64,000 nt of DNA from Acanthaster planci (lineage: Eukaryota > Echinodermata > Asteroidea > Valvatida > Acanthasteridae). The stretch covers positions 361,745-425,744 of the forward strand of contig NW_019091486.1 in assembly GCF_001949145.1 (NCBI RefSeq), in the 5' to 3' direction. Shown here piece by piece: positions 41,395-54,700 of the stretch. Position 1 is the first letter of the stretch; every line of letters begins with the position of its first letter. The translations under genes and the position numbers were made by a program. Under the pieces are notes generated by a model. That model was not told the origin of the DNA. It was given only the letters and a program-made list of their open reading frames with translations, and ran no database searches.

Positions 41395-42066
41395 CAATGA
41401 CAGTTTTCAACTTGGCTGCCAGGCTTTTAGGGCTGGCATCGGTGTTGCCCCGGACTATTTGTGCCGGAAACTCAACAGGATCCAGCCTGGCAATCGACCA
41501 ATGACCAGGGCAGTATCACAGGATAACTTCGTCCTTCCTAAGCATAAATGTGATCTTTTTAAGAATTACATTTTTAGTTCTAGAGCTTCTGATTTTTAAA
41601 TGATATTCCTCTCGCCATTCGTTGACTAACAGGCCTGTAGTCTGCTTTTCGGTGGCTGCTGAAAGAGAATGGGATATGAGTCCGACGTTCATGTATTAAT
41701 CCTGCACTCTGGTAGTTCATCTATAGGCCCTACTTGCATTTTTGGATGGTTATTATTCATTCTTGGGAGAGGTGGGGGCCCTCAATGTTCTCTCAGTGTT
41801 TTGTTTTTGTCTTTTTTCTTGTATCTATTTCTTCCCTCTTTTTAAAATATTTTTCTTTTTGCTTGTGTATCTTATTACTGGATTTTAAATGTAAATTCTG
41901 AGCTGTTTTTTAATAATGAAGAATCTTTTGTGGATGACTCTGACATATTCGTATATTTGTGGTAATGTTTTTATTACGATTTTATTTCTTTTTTAATTAG
42001 GGCCCTAAATGATCAGCTCCTGCTTGGTGGGTTACCCTCAATAACGATGGTTAAATTAAAAAAAAA
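41395..42066 (+). mobile_element. non-LTR retrotransposon (LINE) 3' end
   Basis: An open stretch DNFVLPKHKCDLFKNYIF then stop resembles the C-terminal end of LINE ORF2. It is followed by an AT-rich 3'UTR and a tail ggttaccctcaataacgatg then ttaaattaaaaaaaaaa. 5'-truncated, as usual. It lies between the arms of the inverted repeat. Confidence 0.55.
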
Positions 42067-42154
42067 AGAGATAACTGTCAATCACTCTTGTCCTAAGCCC
42101 GACGCGGACCTTGACCATGTATTCATCTGCCATCGCTGTGCACAAGAGGGCCGT

Positions 42155-42303
42155 TTCGTCTGAGGATACAGAAGTTAATATTAAACTACAACGGCCTACG
42201 GCAGCAGAGCATGCCCGGTGCATGGAGCCCTCCAAATCAAAGACCCTGTGACCTCGTCTTCCTCGATTAGCGAATTTCCTGAACACAAGCAGATGGTCGA
42301 TCC
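42155..42303. repeat. right arm of a 140-bp inverted repeat
   Basis: Reverse-complement partner of 41241-41381, with some substitutions and a small insertion. A minus-strand open frame crosses it (DHLLVFRKFANRGRRG), and the left arm encodes a similar run on the plus strand, so the arms may come from a coding region of a mobile element. Confidence 0.7.
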
Positions 42304-44721
42304 ACACAATGAAGATAGAATGGATGACAACGGTGAAAGTTGTAGGCACTGATAGACTCAGGGTCACGGATAACGTCCATCATTGAGGAACTCAGGAGGC
42401 GTCACCCCAAACTTCAACACTTCAAACTGACTGCGGTGCAAGTGTGTATTGAGGGTGCAAGTGGGCAGAAAGTCTCTCATCTTGGTATTGTTCCTATTAC
42501 CTTGACGACGTTTGATGTCGTCTACACTCTAAAATTAAATGTTCTATTTCAACACTTTCCCAATGTTACTACATGAATAACGTTTTAAATGCTACAAAAT
42601 GGGGCTCCAACCCTTTAAGTTAAACGGAAGCATTTGAAAAATGTGACACGTAACAGTTTGTAAGTGTTAAAGAACCAGCTGAACTAATTTTACATATTAA
42701 CAATTGGAAAGAGTTGAGCCATGTTCAAGATTATCTGTGGCACGATTCAGAAATCGCACGCAAACGTAACCTGTATGCGGTAGTTATCTAAAAATCTAAA
42801 AATGGAGCATTGCATAATCGTCACCATCGGAATTTTGTGATTTTTCAATGTTCATGTTCTCCAAACTGGAGTCGCTGTACTACCGTGGCGAAATTTACTA
42901 TTGAGTACGCTTATTTTACTTGGTTGGCTACGAGCCAAGGTTTTCGCCGCTCAATTTTGTCGGCTGTAAGCCGTATCTGAAACAGACATTGTTTATGTAG
43001 GCCTACGGCTACGTCTGTTCACTCTTCTGAATAAAATGGCTAATGAAGCCGTAGCATTTGTTCAGTGGCTTACAACTGCACGTACGTGGTTCGTGACGTT
43101 CGTGACGCGTGGTACGTCTCGACCAGAGATCTTTGGTCTCGGCTTTACTCAACCAGACTGCTGATCGTGACCTGGCAAAGCTAAGAAAGTTGAACACAAA
43201 ACCTTTGGAGTTCTGTCCAGCACACATTGGGCAGCTCTGCTCGCATGACCTGAAGGGATAGACCCGCTACTGGTCATTCTGTCGGAGGGAGACAAGGACT
43301 ACTTGTGCTATGTACGTAAGAATATTGTGTACAGTATATGTGAGGCCCGCGGGTGATCATTGTCATTAACGTGCATGCCTTAGGTAATTCAGCCCACGTA
43401 GGCCTATACAGACATACATGTAGGCCTAGGTGATTGTGAAGAACTTGTGCTTTAGAAAATGACTTGTGCAGATTCTGAAGATAGGCTTAGACCTAACCTA
43501 ACGTTAGGCCATGTGTTGTGATAGTGACAGGCTAGGCCTTTAGCCTATCTCTAATGTTATGACTATTTCAACATGCTCCGTCAAGAAAAGTGGCGAAGTT
43601 TGGGAATGTTTGGCAACCCCAGCTCTGTTGAGTCATAAAGATGTCCACACGATTGGCTTTTTTTGTTAGGATTCAGGCTAGGCATGCCAAATGTTTGTAG
43701 GCTCTAAACTTCAGTAGCCCAAAGTGGAGTTTGAGATCCAGCTGTGTGTATTATTCACATTAGCTATCACTATTTTGTTGTATTTTGTTTTTATTTTTGT
43801 ATTTTGCAAAAATGGTGTAGTCAGCAAGCAGTTTGCAGCAGTTTAGTTTTACCGTATTTATTTTCTTTTTAAGGGAGCATCTGTAGCAACAACAGCAGAA
43901 AAACATCATTATCATCAAGTAGCCTACAACAAAAAAGGTAGGCCTACACAAAGTAAGTTGATGCAATAAGAATCGAAAGGATGTACATTTACTGACATGT
44001 ACAATGCGGACTTCAATTCCATCAGTAGGATATGCACACAGTCATCAATATACATACACACTTATAATTTTCATCTAGATCCAAACGAGTTTATGAGGTC
44101 AAATTGGAACCGAATTTGATTGGCTGTAGTACGCAAAACTGGGCATACATGTTGTGATTGTATAGGCCCAATAGAATGGATAGATAGAATTATCCTGTTT
44201 GCGTCGGGTTTGGTGATTCCACATCCCCAGATATGATAGGATAGGATAAGGACCATTTTTGCCGGGGTCCACCTCAAAGACGACAGTACCGAATTTCTTA
44301 TCCAAAATTTTTATGCTGCCTTGCGGGGTGCCATTAATATATATAACTAAATATTCCCAGTCCCTATGCCAAGGCTATTTGGCGGCGGTCATAATGAGCG
44401 TTTGGGGCAATTTCATTCTGTACGCCGTCATGTGCCTAGGTCGTATTTTGATCCAATGGTAACATCCCCAAAGTTTAATTAACACAACAAAAATTTCTTA
44501 AAAGCGCTTGCCGAGAATCAACGTTTTACACACGAGCATAATCCAGTCACAATATCCAGCTTCACCATAAGATATAACCACTATTGACCTTGCTTATAAA
44601 CGCGCTCTGGGGACTCGCCACCCACGATAATCATGATACCAGCTGATTGGATAAGTTTCGCTCGATATGCATCATGCAGTTTGAGCTGTTATTAGTAACA
44701 GTCGCGCAGTACAGTGATGCC
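42304..44721. other. intergenic, no gene recognised
   Basis: No supported exon. TAGGCCTA words are frequent near 43000-43560. Confidence 0.35.
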
Positions 44722-45107
44722 TCAAAGCAGGCAATGATGGAGGTGTAAATTGTGTTTGGCGTGTCGCAACGACCGGAAACTAAACAATGGTGTACGTATG
44801 GCATGGAACAGTTCATGAAATAAAGCCTTCGCAGATTGCAGCCTTTTCTCATCATCAGAGTTACCATTAAGGTCGTTGGCGGTGTATTCTTTGACAGTTA
44901 CCCAACTGAAAGCCAAGCGGTGTGCCAAGTTTATGGGTCTCTGGCGCTGTTTTACGGAGTCGAGTGCCTCTTGTAGGCTTACTTCATGCCGATGAAAACA
45001 CCCAGAGCCAAGGAACTCAATGCGGATTCCGCTATAGATTTTTGATGGATTCGGTGTGGTTGGACTGCAGACTCGCTCTTGAAAGGGACAGCAGTCTTTG
45101 AAATCTT
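44722..45107 (-). CDS. candidate second exon of a small secreted protein
   Basis: An acceptor (aagcag) is followed by a frame open for 127 codons to TGA at 44722. It starts DFKDCCPFQERVCSPTTP, continues through SGIRIEFLGSGCFHRHE, and has a charged middle (DLNGNSDDEKRLQSAK). It enters in the phase left by the signal-peptide exon at 45655-45709, giving a protein of about 146 residues. A donor (gaa then gtaagc) at 44983 offers an alternative: a shorter exon leading to further exons to the left. No family recognised. Confidence 0.5.
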
Positions 45108-45654
45108 CTGCTTCCTAATAGATTAATAATAGATACTGAATATAAGTCATAAGTAAATTATGCGGTAAAGCTACATCATCCTGCTCTAAGTTAATGACTA
45201 TTTCCATCGACCAATCAGAATAAAACCAAATGATGTAAACCATGACTAATACCAATTTCCTATAAAACTGCCACTCCTTCATTTCAAAGAAATATTATTC
45301 CATGAAAAAAGGAAAGGTATGGGTGCACTGGCCTCCCCGCCCCCACATTCCAAGTAACTAGCCAACTTTTATCAATGGGTCAACTGGCCTTGATGAACCT
45401 CTGGTGTTTGACTCGTTGATCACTACACTTTTCTGGAAAATTAAAGGTGCATCCTGTATCCCACCTGTTCACAGAATCCGAACATTGTCACAGGGTGGTT
45501 TTGGATTTTAGGAAGATGCCAAACAAGGTGTCTTCTTTGGGAACAAGACTGATGTCACAGTAAAGCAAAGTGTGATCAGCCCAAGCATTTGGGTAATATT
45601 TTGCCTCTGTTATTTTTGTACTTTCATCAACATAGACCTCCCTGGGATGCTTAC

Positions 45655-45709
45655 TGATGACCAGAAAGAGTGTACTCAAGATGACGTGAAGACGAAAGAT
45701 TCCTGGCAT
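45655..45709 (-). CDS. candidate signal-peptide first exon
   Basis: ATG followed by 17 codons, MPGIFRLHVILSTLFLVI, a typical signal peptide, with a canonical donor gtaagc right after it in phase 1. If the donor is ignored the frame continues to a stop at 45488, with an Ig-like HTLLYCDIS stretch. A TATA-like element lies upstream. It pairs in phase with 44722-45107. Confidence 0.5.
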
Positions 45710-45770
45710 TGGTGAGCGAGTCTATCTTTCACAGTGATGAGTCACTAGTGATGATCGGTCTATCAAAAAA

Positions 45771-45782
45771 TAAAATATAAAA
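45771..45782 (-). promoter_or_regulatory. TATA-like element upstream of the signal-peptide exon
   Basis: TTTTATATTTTA on the minus strand, 62-73 bases before the ATG, leaving room for a short 5'UTR. AT-rich context weakens the call. Confidence 0.3.
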
Positions 45783-48576
45783 CTACCTGAAGAAAAGGTC
45801 TGTTGAAGTCTAAAGCGAAATTAGAGCCTTAAAGGAAACTGTAGGGATGCAGGTAAATCAATGGTCACAACAAATGGTCAGTGTGAATGATAAAGAGTAA
45901 AGGCTATGCTGAGTAATTCCCACCGGAAGACTTACATTGGACTGGACGCTGAGTGTGAATATTCCACATCATGTTTGCTATCACCCACATAAGTCTGAAT
46001 TAATTAAAAAAGAGGGGTCGCCGATAATGCCGCGACAGTGTACCACGTGCAGTCCATCGATGAAGACATTTCTTCGATGCTCTGTTGGTTTGAGGGTCCA
46101 ACATTACTGTCCAACGAGACATAGAATGCCCTTACAAAAGACACACGTCTGGTCATCTACCTGATAATGATGTTGGAGCGACGATGGCTCGGTTGCTAAC
46201 AGGCGACATGCCCGTTGCTTGACCAGAGACGGGGGGGGGTCGTCAAACCCAAAAGTGCAACTTTTGGCACTGTGAACACATATTTTTATACAAAGGCCTA
46301 TCTTAATGTGTTTTAAAACACAATACCAACAAGTTCCATGTTTGTCGCGAACCGAAGGATACATGTAAGACTTGTATAGGCCCCATACTTCAGTTTTCAA
46401 GTTCATAGCGTATCGTAAATTGGCCTGGTAGGGCCTACATGAATTTGCTCTTCACCAGCACGTTGAATCGGGCGCTCGGTGATGAGCGAGTGATATGAAC
46501 ATTATTATTTTCAAAATCTCAGAAAATTTCACACAAACATTTAGAAGTTCAAAAAAGCGATAGTAAATCATTATTACCTCCACTCGTCTAACTAAAAATT
46601 GGGGGGGGGGTTCATTTCATTTTGCACTTCGGGTAAAAATCGGAAAATCGAACCAACATAAAATGTCATCGGAACTTTGTAGCGGTTATGTGATATCGAC
46701 ATTAATCAGAATATTCGGAGTTTGATTAAATTTCACCTTTTTTGAAACTGGAGGTAAAATATTGCTACACACACAAACTTTAAAAGCGAAAAGTGCCCAT
46801 AGGGTCCGCGCCACTCTCGGGTACGCATTCTTCAATTGTTACGTGAAGCTACGCGCGAACGAGTGTTTTCATTAAACCTAAACTCTCTGAAGTCCTCGAA
46901 ATTACCAATTTTCGTGGGCTGGATTAATGTCCTTGCTGGGTGGGTCATACAGCAGTTCTTTTTTTTAATTAGTAACCAAAAACAGTATAATGATAAATAA
47001 CATGGATTACACAACCGTAAAAGACAAAAACGAACAGACGTACCACACAATTTGTGCGGTGTGAACAATACTTACAGGACATTTACAAGTCTATTCAATC
47101 TTTCTAGCCTGGTTTCCTTCATTTCTAACACATGAGTAGAGCCAGCGTAAAAGGCAAGCAATGAAAACATGACTGCCTTTTCCCCGCGGCCGGAACGCTG
47201 CGTCGCTGGTAGGCCCTAAGCGTGGCTGGCCGGCTGGGGCAGCGACCCAGGTTTAATAAGCTGCATCGGGCACGGCGCGGCGTTTAGTGACTGATTTCAT
47301 TCTTCAAATGTTGCCGTATAAGCCGCCCGAATTTCAGTATAAACTGCAGAGCTGTTTTCAACGTGAGAAACAGAGTATTCATGAGGCTTATGGTCCGAAA
47401 ATTATGGTAAAAATTATATATTTATTGAGAGAAAGAGAGAAAAAAACTACCAACGAGCGGAACTCGGAGACGAGCGGGGGGGGGGTGGGTTCGTTTGGTC
47501 TATTGTCTATCTTGTGACGCTCTCTTCACCGGTCTTGTTTCGAGTCTAAACTTATTCTGTGACTTGGCGTAATCCTGTGTCTAGTTTTTTGATCCAGTTT
47601 GACTTTGTGCTTACTTTTCTGTCTGGTTTTGTTTGTCCCAGGTCTGGTAACTGGTCTCTTTACTGATTTTGTGACTCAGCTCATTACATAATGCGAACTA
47701 CTCTACGTGCACACTACTTTAGTTTACTCATTCAAACATATTATATTTCATATAGACTTCAAAACACGTATTTGCTGGTTTGGAGAAGTAGATAAAAATT
47801 AACAATATGTTCCTCTGATTTTGCAGGATAACCTTATTTCTAACAACAACCTCCTGTAATGAAGAATGAAAAACATGTGATGGAGACATTCAAATTTCCT
47901 CCTGAAAAGCAGAACATTGTATTAATGGTGCTCTGGGTAACGATGTGGCTCGAATGTAGTAAATAAGTAGTGGGATACGGGGCTATGTATTCCCCCGCCT
48001 TCCACACACACTTTTTTGGCCATGGGAATGGACTATTAATTTATCCCTACTTTTTCGTAGTGAAAAAATAAATAAAGCGGATTGTGAAGAATTCCCCGGA
48101 CTTCCCAACAACCAACATGTATTCAATGTCACTCAAAAGGAAAACAATCAAAAACAGGGACAAATATGTGGTGTGATGTACGAATCTGCATGAAAATAAT
48201 CTATTAAAGACGTACACAACACGAACATAGCTTAGTATTTAGTGTCACATAGTGTCAGCACCCCTCTCCCACCCACTTTTCAAAACGTGGATGTGCGGGC
48301 AAGGCTCCCTCCCCCCATTTCCCTACCCTTATCCCCCCTCCCAATTTCCTGCCACGAATTCCACTGGTTACAATTAGCCTTTGTCAAACTTGATTCTGTT
48401 CAAAACTTATTAATATTAGTTAAATGCTACCCCAGAACATTTACAATCATTACAGCATGCATACACCTGTTTCCTTATGCAACAAGGCTATATTAGGCTA
48501 CAGTTAGGTTTCAGAGCTGTTATTATTCACACTAGGCATCGTATCACACATCACAAGCTGGTAAAAGTGTGCCTCT
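45783..48576. other. region between the small secreted gene and the CRD gene 3' end
   Basis: No supported exon. A short GC-rich block occurs at 47180-47285 and a minisatellite at 47515-47690. Part of this must be the 3'UTR of the minus-strand gene, but no AATAAA equivalent is seen close to its stop. Confidence 0.35.
47515..47690 (+). repeat. degenerate minisatellite related to 36640-36770
   Basis: Imperfect units such as ggtcttgtttcgagtct and ggtctggtaactggtctctt, ending ctgattttgtgact as in the other copy. Its position left of the gene tail parallels the copy left of the duplicated tail. Confidence 0.45.
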
Positions 48577-48715
48577 TCACGGGCCGAGCATCCTGTTCAC
48601 CGTGATGTGCTGACAATCACCTTGGATGGCCCCATGTGGCTTGAATTCCCCTTCAAATCCCTTCTCTCCAGCTCTCAAGCACGAGATGTATGTATCAGGT
48701 GGCGCACTAACACAC
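48577..48715 (-). CDS. VCBS-like unit 2 end and stop
   Basis: CVSAPPDTYISCLRAGEKGF to VNRMLGP then TGA. The SC-L...G..F pattern repeats that of unit 1 (SCALAG). Acceptor acacag. Confidence 0.78.
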
Positions 48716-51700
48716 CTGTGTACAAGAAATAAGAGCAACCAAGGTGATATTTCTTTATCCACAGATCAAAGGCAAGGGGTCAAATGGCTAGATTATGGTC
48801 CCTTCGACTACAACTAGACAAGCCTGTTGATATACCCTAATGGAATAAGACTGGCAAATTACACACAAGGCTTTTTTAAATCAACATCCAGAGCAAATGT
48901 CATAGGGAAAATTTTTGTCATTGGTGATGATCAAAAGGCATTCTGCTTTTGGGCATGTTATTTGTGCTGAACATTTCGAATCCTTTGATACACGACATCA
49001 CATCAGCAGCTCTGAAAGTGACTGTTTCATGAATGGGTTCACGAGGGTCAGCAGTCAAAGATTATGACACCGCATTTTTGCTCATCCACTGGAGGGGGAT
49101 TAAATTCAACGGTGAGAAGCGCACAGATGAGGCCCTAGCGTACATGCATGTACAGAAAAGAAACAATAAATCCCTTGTTAATGTGTTATGTATTATTAAA
49201 TGCCTAAACTATTCTCTTCGTAAAACATTCAATATGCCTGTCTCAGTTTCAATGTATCATCAAATATACGCATACGTGTACTGAAAAGTAGACATCATGA
49301 TACGTTTCATTCTTTATTGTTCTGCTGAGCTGCCAATCGGCAATCCAGTCACTTCTTTTCCTCGTGGAGACTAATGCTGCAACCGACTTTGTTGTCTTAA
49401 AGCTAGGTCTAGGTTTTCTTTCCATTGCTAGCACATGCCCTGACATTAGGTCCGGCCGTAGCTATGGAAGCCCGTTTCGAACACTGCCTAAAATAAACTA
49501 GAGATGGCTTTGCTCTGGTGGCACCACACTCATGTTGGCAAGTCACAACTCCCTCTTGCTCAAACACTAAGGCGCACAACCTGCTCGTTATAGCGTTTTG
49601 CCAACGGGGTAGTGCTTCTTATCACCTGCAATAATCGTCTCTGCCATCGCCATCTTCGTCTTTCATGTACCACGTGTCCGTGTGACCCAGGTCAAGCCAG
49701 GTCTCCGGATTGGGAGAATCGTAGTTGTATTGGCTTTGGCCCTGGGTACCAGCCAAAGCGCAGGACAACATCTTGAATTGGCCGATTGATACAACTCTGA
49801 GAAAAAAAATTGATACGTTATTGTGACAAAGAATTTTACCCACAGCAAGAATTGAACAAGCCACCCAAAACGCCAAACCAACGACCGACCAAATCATGCT
49901 TTCTGGAAGTCCTTCAGTTTGTTGAAGTACGGTCATTTGCAGAAGTTTAGGACCACCCATAGAAAATGCAATAACCTGAAGGAAAACCAAACGGAAACAA
50001 TCAATCATGGCAACTCATCTTTATTTTCAGTGTGTAACCTTGAACCTGGGTTGAACATTTGTGACTACATTTCCATGATTTGAAATGATAACAGTCTAAT
50101 ATTCAGTGTTCCCTCCTTTATTTCTGATTGCTTAGACTGTTTTTTTACCCATGCTGCCATACAGAAAATAATGTTATACAAGACCTGCCTTTGCAAAAAA
50201 ATTCCATTCGAATGGGTATATAGCACCACACTGATGTTATGCATCTCTGTAAATTCATGTTAAGTAATCATTCAATGAGACAATGTAATCTTGCCCAGTG
50301 GCAGAAATACCAATAAAATTCAAGATGGTCTTAAACTTTTGCAAATGAGTGTAACTCTAGGCTTTGCAGTTATAACTATAATGGATGAGATATTTATGAA
50401 CAAGTCTGCCTAACATCCAAGTACGGGGCTCTGGACGTGCCATCCGACTTGTTGAAACCCTTGAGATGACGACAGAATACAGGCACGATGTGGACATCCT
50501 GAGATTATTATGGGAAAACGACTTTCTAAAGGTTGGATACGACATACCGAGGTAATTATTACCTGACTTTACATTACCAGCAAGTGTAATGTCTACTTCA
50601 CTACTTGTCACACGATGTCATCATCTCAGGATGTCGCCATCATATTATAAGTTATCTCAGGATGTCGACATCTTGCCTAAAGGATGTCGTCAGGGACTAA
50701 ATAAGTCAGATGGAATTTCCAGAGCTCTGTATCTAAGCTTTTAGGTGGCTGCGGTGTAACAGGGTAAAAACGGTGTAAAATATCCTTTTCCAACGTCTAG
50801 TAAAAGACGATTCTCAATCAAATGCAATCCAAAAGTGTTCATCACCTGTGTTCAGACCAAAAAATGACCTCAGGTTGTAGGTTGTAACGAAAGTTGCTCA
50901 GTGTATACGGTATTTCATGTAAACCCTCTGCAGCTATGCCTGGTCATAACTTGCCTGCAGTAATCGTTCGCCGTACCCTGTCCCTGCACGTCAACCCAGC
51001 CATAGAATAGGTACTCGATGCCTTTGTCTGTGATGTCGTAGCGGCGGAGGTTAATGCAGTCTCTTTTGGTGGGGACCATTTGTTCTACAATTGAGACTAA
51101 GCAATGAGAGAGAACCATGAGAGAGAACCATACGTTGGACCTGAAGGACAGTCATTGTACGAAGTTTAATCCTATTTTGATTCCTGTTGCACGTTTGGGC
51201 GCTAAGGCCAACTTATTTGACCAAAGATGGAGACATCACTCTCTGAAACCACATTTCAACACGGTGACTTCGGCTGCCTTTTCAGGACTAGTCTGTGTTT
51301 AAAAGTATAGCCATTTGCCTAGACAAGAAATGCTTACGAATGAATGTTGCTAAAACAAATAGCATATCTAGTGACTTAAAGGTAGGGGGGACACAGCAGG
51401 CGACTGTGACGTCTACGGCGATAGCATCTACAATATTATGCATTATATTCCATTTACGTAGTATTGACATCGTGTGCAATTAACTAAACCATCGAGATTT
51501 ATTGTTTGCTTCTGTCTTTGCATGCGATATCTGGCCCAAAAAAGGCTTTCTTGATGAGACTGGTGAGCTGTGCCATGACAGTCCTTAAATTTGTTTTGTA
51601 TATACTTCCGTTTTGGAAACAATCTTTTTCATCCAAAAACATTTGCTGAGGCCTTGTGGAGCTAAGACTTCGGTTTCGTCTACTTGGATTGCTGCTTATG

Positions 51701-54700
51701 GTGACGAAAAGAATCATAAATCCTGACAGTGTACGACCAAAGAAAATCTATGTTATGTGATTAGTGGTTAACAAAAACCCGGAATCAAATCCGTAGAAGA
51801 AACTGACACTGAAAAGTTGCCTTGGTAAACTACCTTCAGGTTGGTCGTCGTCGTCGAATGGCAGCTTGTCGCAGTTGATCTCCACTGGCCATTCAAAGCC
51901 AATCCTGGTAGCAGCCTCGGTGCATGCACTCTTCACTCTGCGACATAACTGCTGCGATGGAAGATTGCTGTCCCACATTCTGTCGTACCACTGAAGAGCA
52001 AAAGAAATACTAGGTTCATTAGAGGCTGAAAATATATCACAGTTCAAAAACAGCTAGTTCCTTTGAAGATAAGTACAATCCAATACAGACTACCACATAT
52101 CCAACGCATCACGAAGACTGAAATAGGCACTTTGATAGTCTTGCCATCGAGCCACCGGAGTGCAACCCCAGTCTTAAGTTACTTTTTTAAATTATTTAAT
52201 CAATTAAATGTAAGCATTTCACTCAATTTAATTAAATGAAGAAGGTGATCTAAACCTCTTTTTTTCCATAATTCATATTCAGTCAAATGAATATATAACT
52301 CAGTTTAATTAAAACAAACATTAAAACTGTCTTGGGTTTATCATAACGATACATTAATCTACAGACAATGTGTGATTTACGGTTAGCCATAATCCAGAAA
52401 ATATTATTTCTCGTAAAATATGGCATTAAACTTCACGCGTATGTGAAATAGAAATTGAGTTATTAAAAAGCTAATGAGACTCTTATGCTCCACCTTAAAC
52501 AAGTAAGCAATTTGTATACAAATTTGTGTGTGACTTGGTTCATTTTTAAGAGAATACTTCGATATCATGCCAAATGTATAATGCCCTGACATCAGATTTC
52601 TACCGAAGAAATAAAGATAGTACTGTTTAGTACTGAGTATTTGTCATGGGGGGGACTCCATTGCGTTGAGGTGACGGTGGAGTGTTTCTCTTTTCGTATC
52701 TGCACTACACATGCTATCTGTTCCCATGACGAACAGAAATTTTAATAAACTGGATGAAAAATGAGAATTCATACGACGTCATAATATCTTACTCCCGCGA
52801 CAGAGTTTAGAAGAAAAAAAACCTGATAATGGTCAGTCGAATGAAGGAAACGTTGAGTCTTAGGTTGGAATAGAGAATGGCCAAGATTGTCCACAAAATT
52901 ATTAGCTTAAGGAGACAATCATGAAGACCGACAACAAGTGCATGTACTGGTATTGGCCAAAGTCATGCGGAAAACTACGCACAGCCTATGCAAACAAAAT
53001 TACCTTTTGTAACTCAACTCAAACAAATTGCCTTTATAGTTTTGATTGTTTCTGTCGTATTATCCGGCCGGCTGCCGGGTAGGTTTCTGCACTGCAAGTG
53101 CAAGGTTCTCACTGATACGACCGTAATTAACAGACGACGACACTGCCTCTGTCGTTTGCTCTACAACTGACAAAATCTTTATTGAAGCTCTCCTCAATAA
53201 AATAGGGTTGAGAGGCTGATAAACTGATCATTGAGTTGACGGACGGATTGGATGGTCTATGCTTGGACGACATGCCCAGGCTGCAAGGGGGTATTTAAGG
53301 TCTTCACTGAGGGGCCACGGGGATGGAATTTCAAGCCCCACCGGGTCTGCATCACCTGATCCAGGGCTAACCGCCGGAGAAAAGGCCAGCCCCGCCCCAA
53401 CAAGGACCTGCCACCCAATGTCCAGGCCTTTGATTCTGGCCCAATATCCCAGATTGCAGCTTTTCAGAATGGTGGCTCTCAACCCCCGTACAAGAGAGTG
53501 CCCCAACACCGCAGCCGTACTTCACCCACACACAACACCTTAAACAAACCCCCACCCACGAGACTAGACCATCACACCTTTACCAAGGGCGAGTGGAAGC
53601 AAGCCCGCCTCCGAGACCACCCCAGAGCTGCGATAACGGTTTCAGTCGACGGGTGAGCCCTGAATGGACAGACCAGCCCATCCACAGCTGCGAACACCCA
53701 GCAGAGGTATCTGCGATCGCAGACACAGGTGCACAATCGGACTTACGGTCACTGGCAAACTTCTTGGCTTGCAGATTCTACCGCGACGACTTGAACCCTG
53801 TTAGCCTAAGCCTTTAAGCTGCCAATCGCTCCCCAATTCCGATTGAAGGGGCATTCTTCGCCAAGCTAACAGCGCACCCTCGCAGTGGTGGGACGGCAAC
53901 GTACCACTCGGTCGTCTACGTGAGTAGCTCTGTAGACGCCATGTATCTGTCGTACGAAACGATACTCAACCTTGACAACGTTCCCAGTGTCAGTGAGCAA
54001 GGCCAGGAGCGTGATCCTAGTGACTCAGGCACATCTTGGGATCCTCCACCCACGAACACCTTGCAATCCATCAACGACAGATGCCGGGCACCTTACATCC
54101 TACCGGACGCCATGTGCTCATCCCCCCCCCCCCAAACTCCCCCATCACGCCCAACCGAGCTGCCGTTCTCATGTACGGTTGAAAACAACAAACGAATGAA
54201 AGCTTGGCTACTCGACAGATATGGCTCGTCCACATTCAATACATGCCCCCACCAAGCATTACCATGTATAGACGGGCCCCGGTAGAGATACACATTGATC
54301 CAGCAGCCACACCAAAGGTCTGCCACACCCTGGCTAGCACCCGTTTGCACTGGCAACAGCAGGTACTCGATGACCTCCTCAACGACGAAGCCCTTGGTGT
54401 CATAGAACGTGTGCCATACGGAGAACCTGTCACGTGGTGCCATTGCATGGTGATTACGCGAAAGCACAACGGCGCCCCCCCCCGTCGGACAGTTGATCTT
54501 TCGCCGTTGAACAAGTTCTGTAAACGGGAGACACTCTCCACAGAGTCACCCTTCCAGCTCACTCGTCGTATTCCGAAGGACACTCGGAAATCAGTCAGGG
54601 ATACGTGGAACGGCTACCATAGTGTCCCCCTGCGCGAATCCGACCTTCATTGACTGCCTTTATCACACCTTTCGGTCGCTGGCGCTACACGAGGGCACCC

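Larger units (their letters stand above)
48540..51090. repeat. segmental duplication, longer copy
   Basis: Carries the last three exons of the CRD gene and matches 38160-39800 in order and orientation. Confidence 0.75.

Noticed and set aside
46104-47068. Several minus-strand open frames
   Set aside because: No signal peptide, domain or splice support.
48626-48817. Plus-strand open frame over the last CRD-gene exon
   Set aside because: It is a shadow of the minus-strand exon, which has splice sites, phase match and domain logic.
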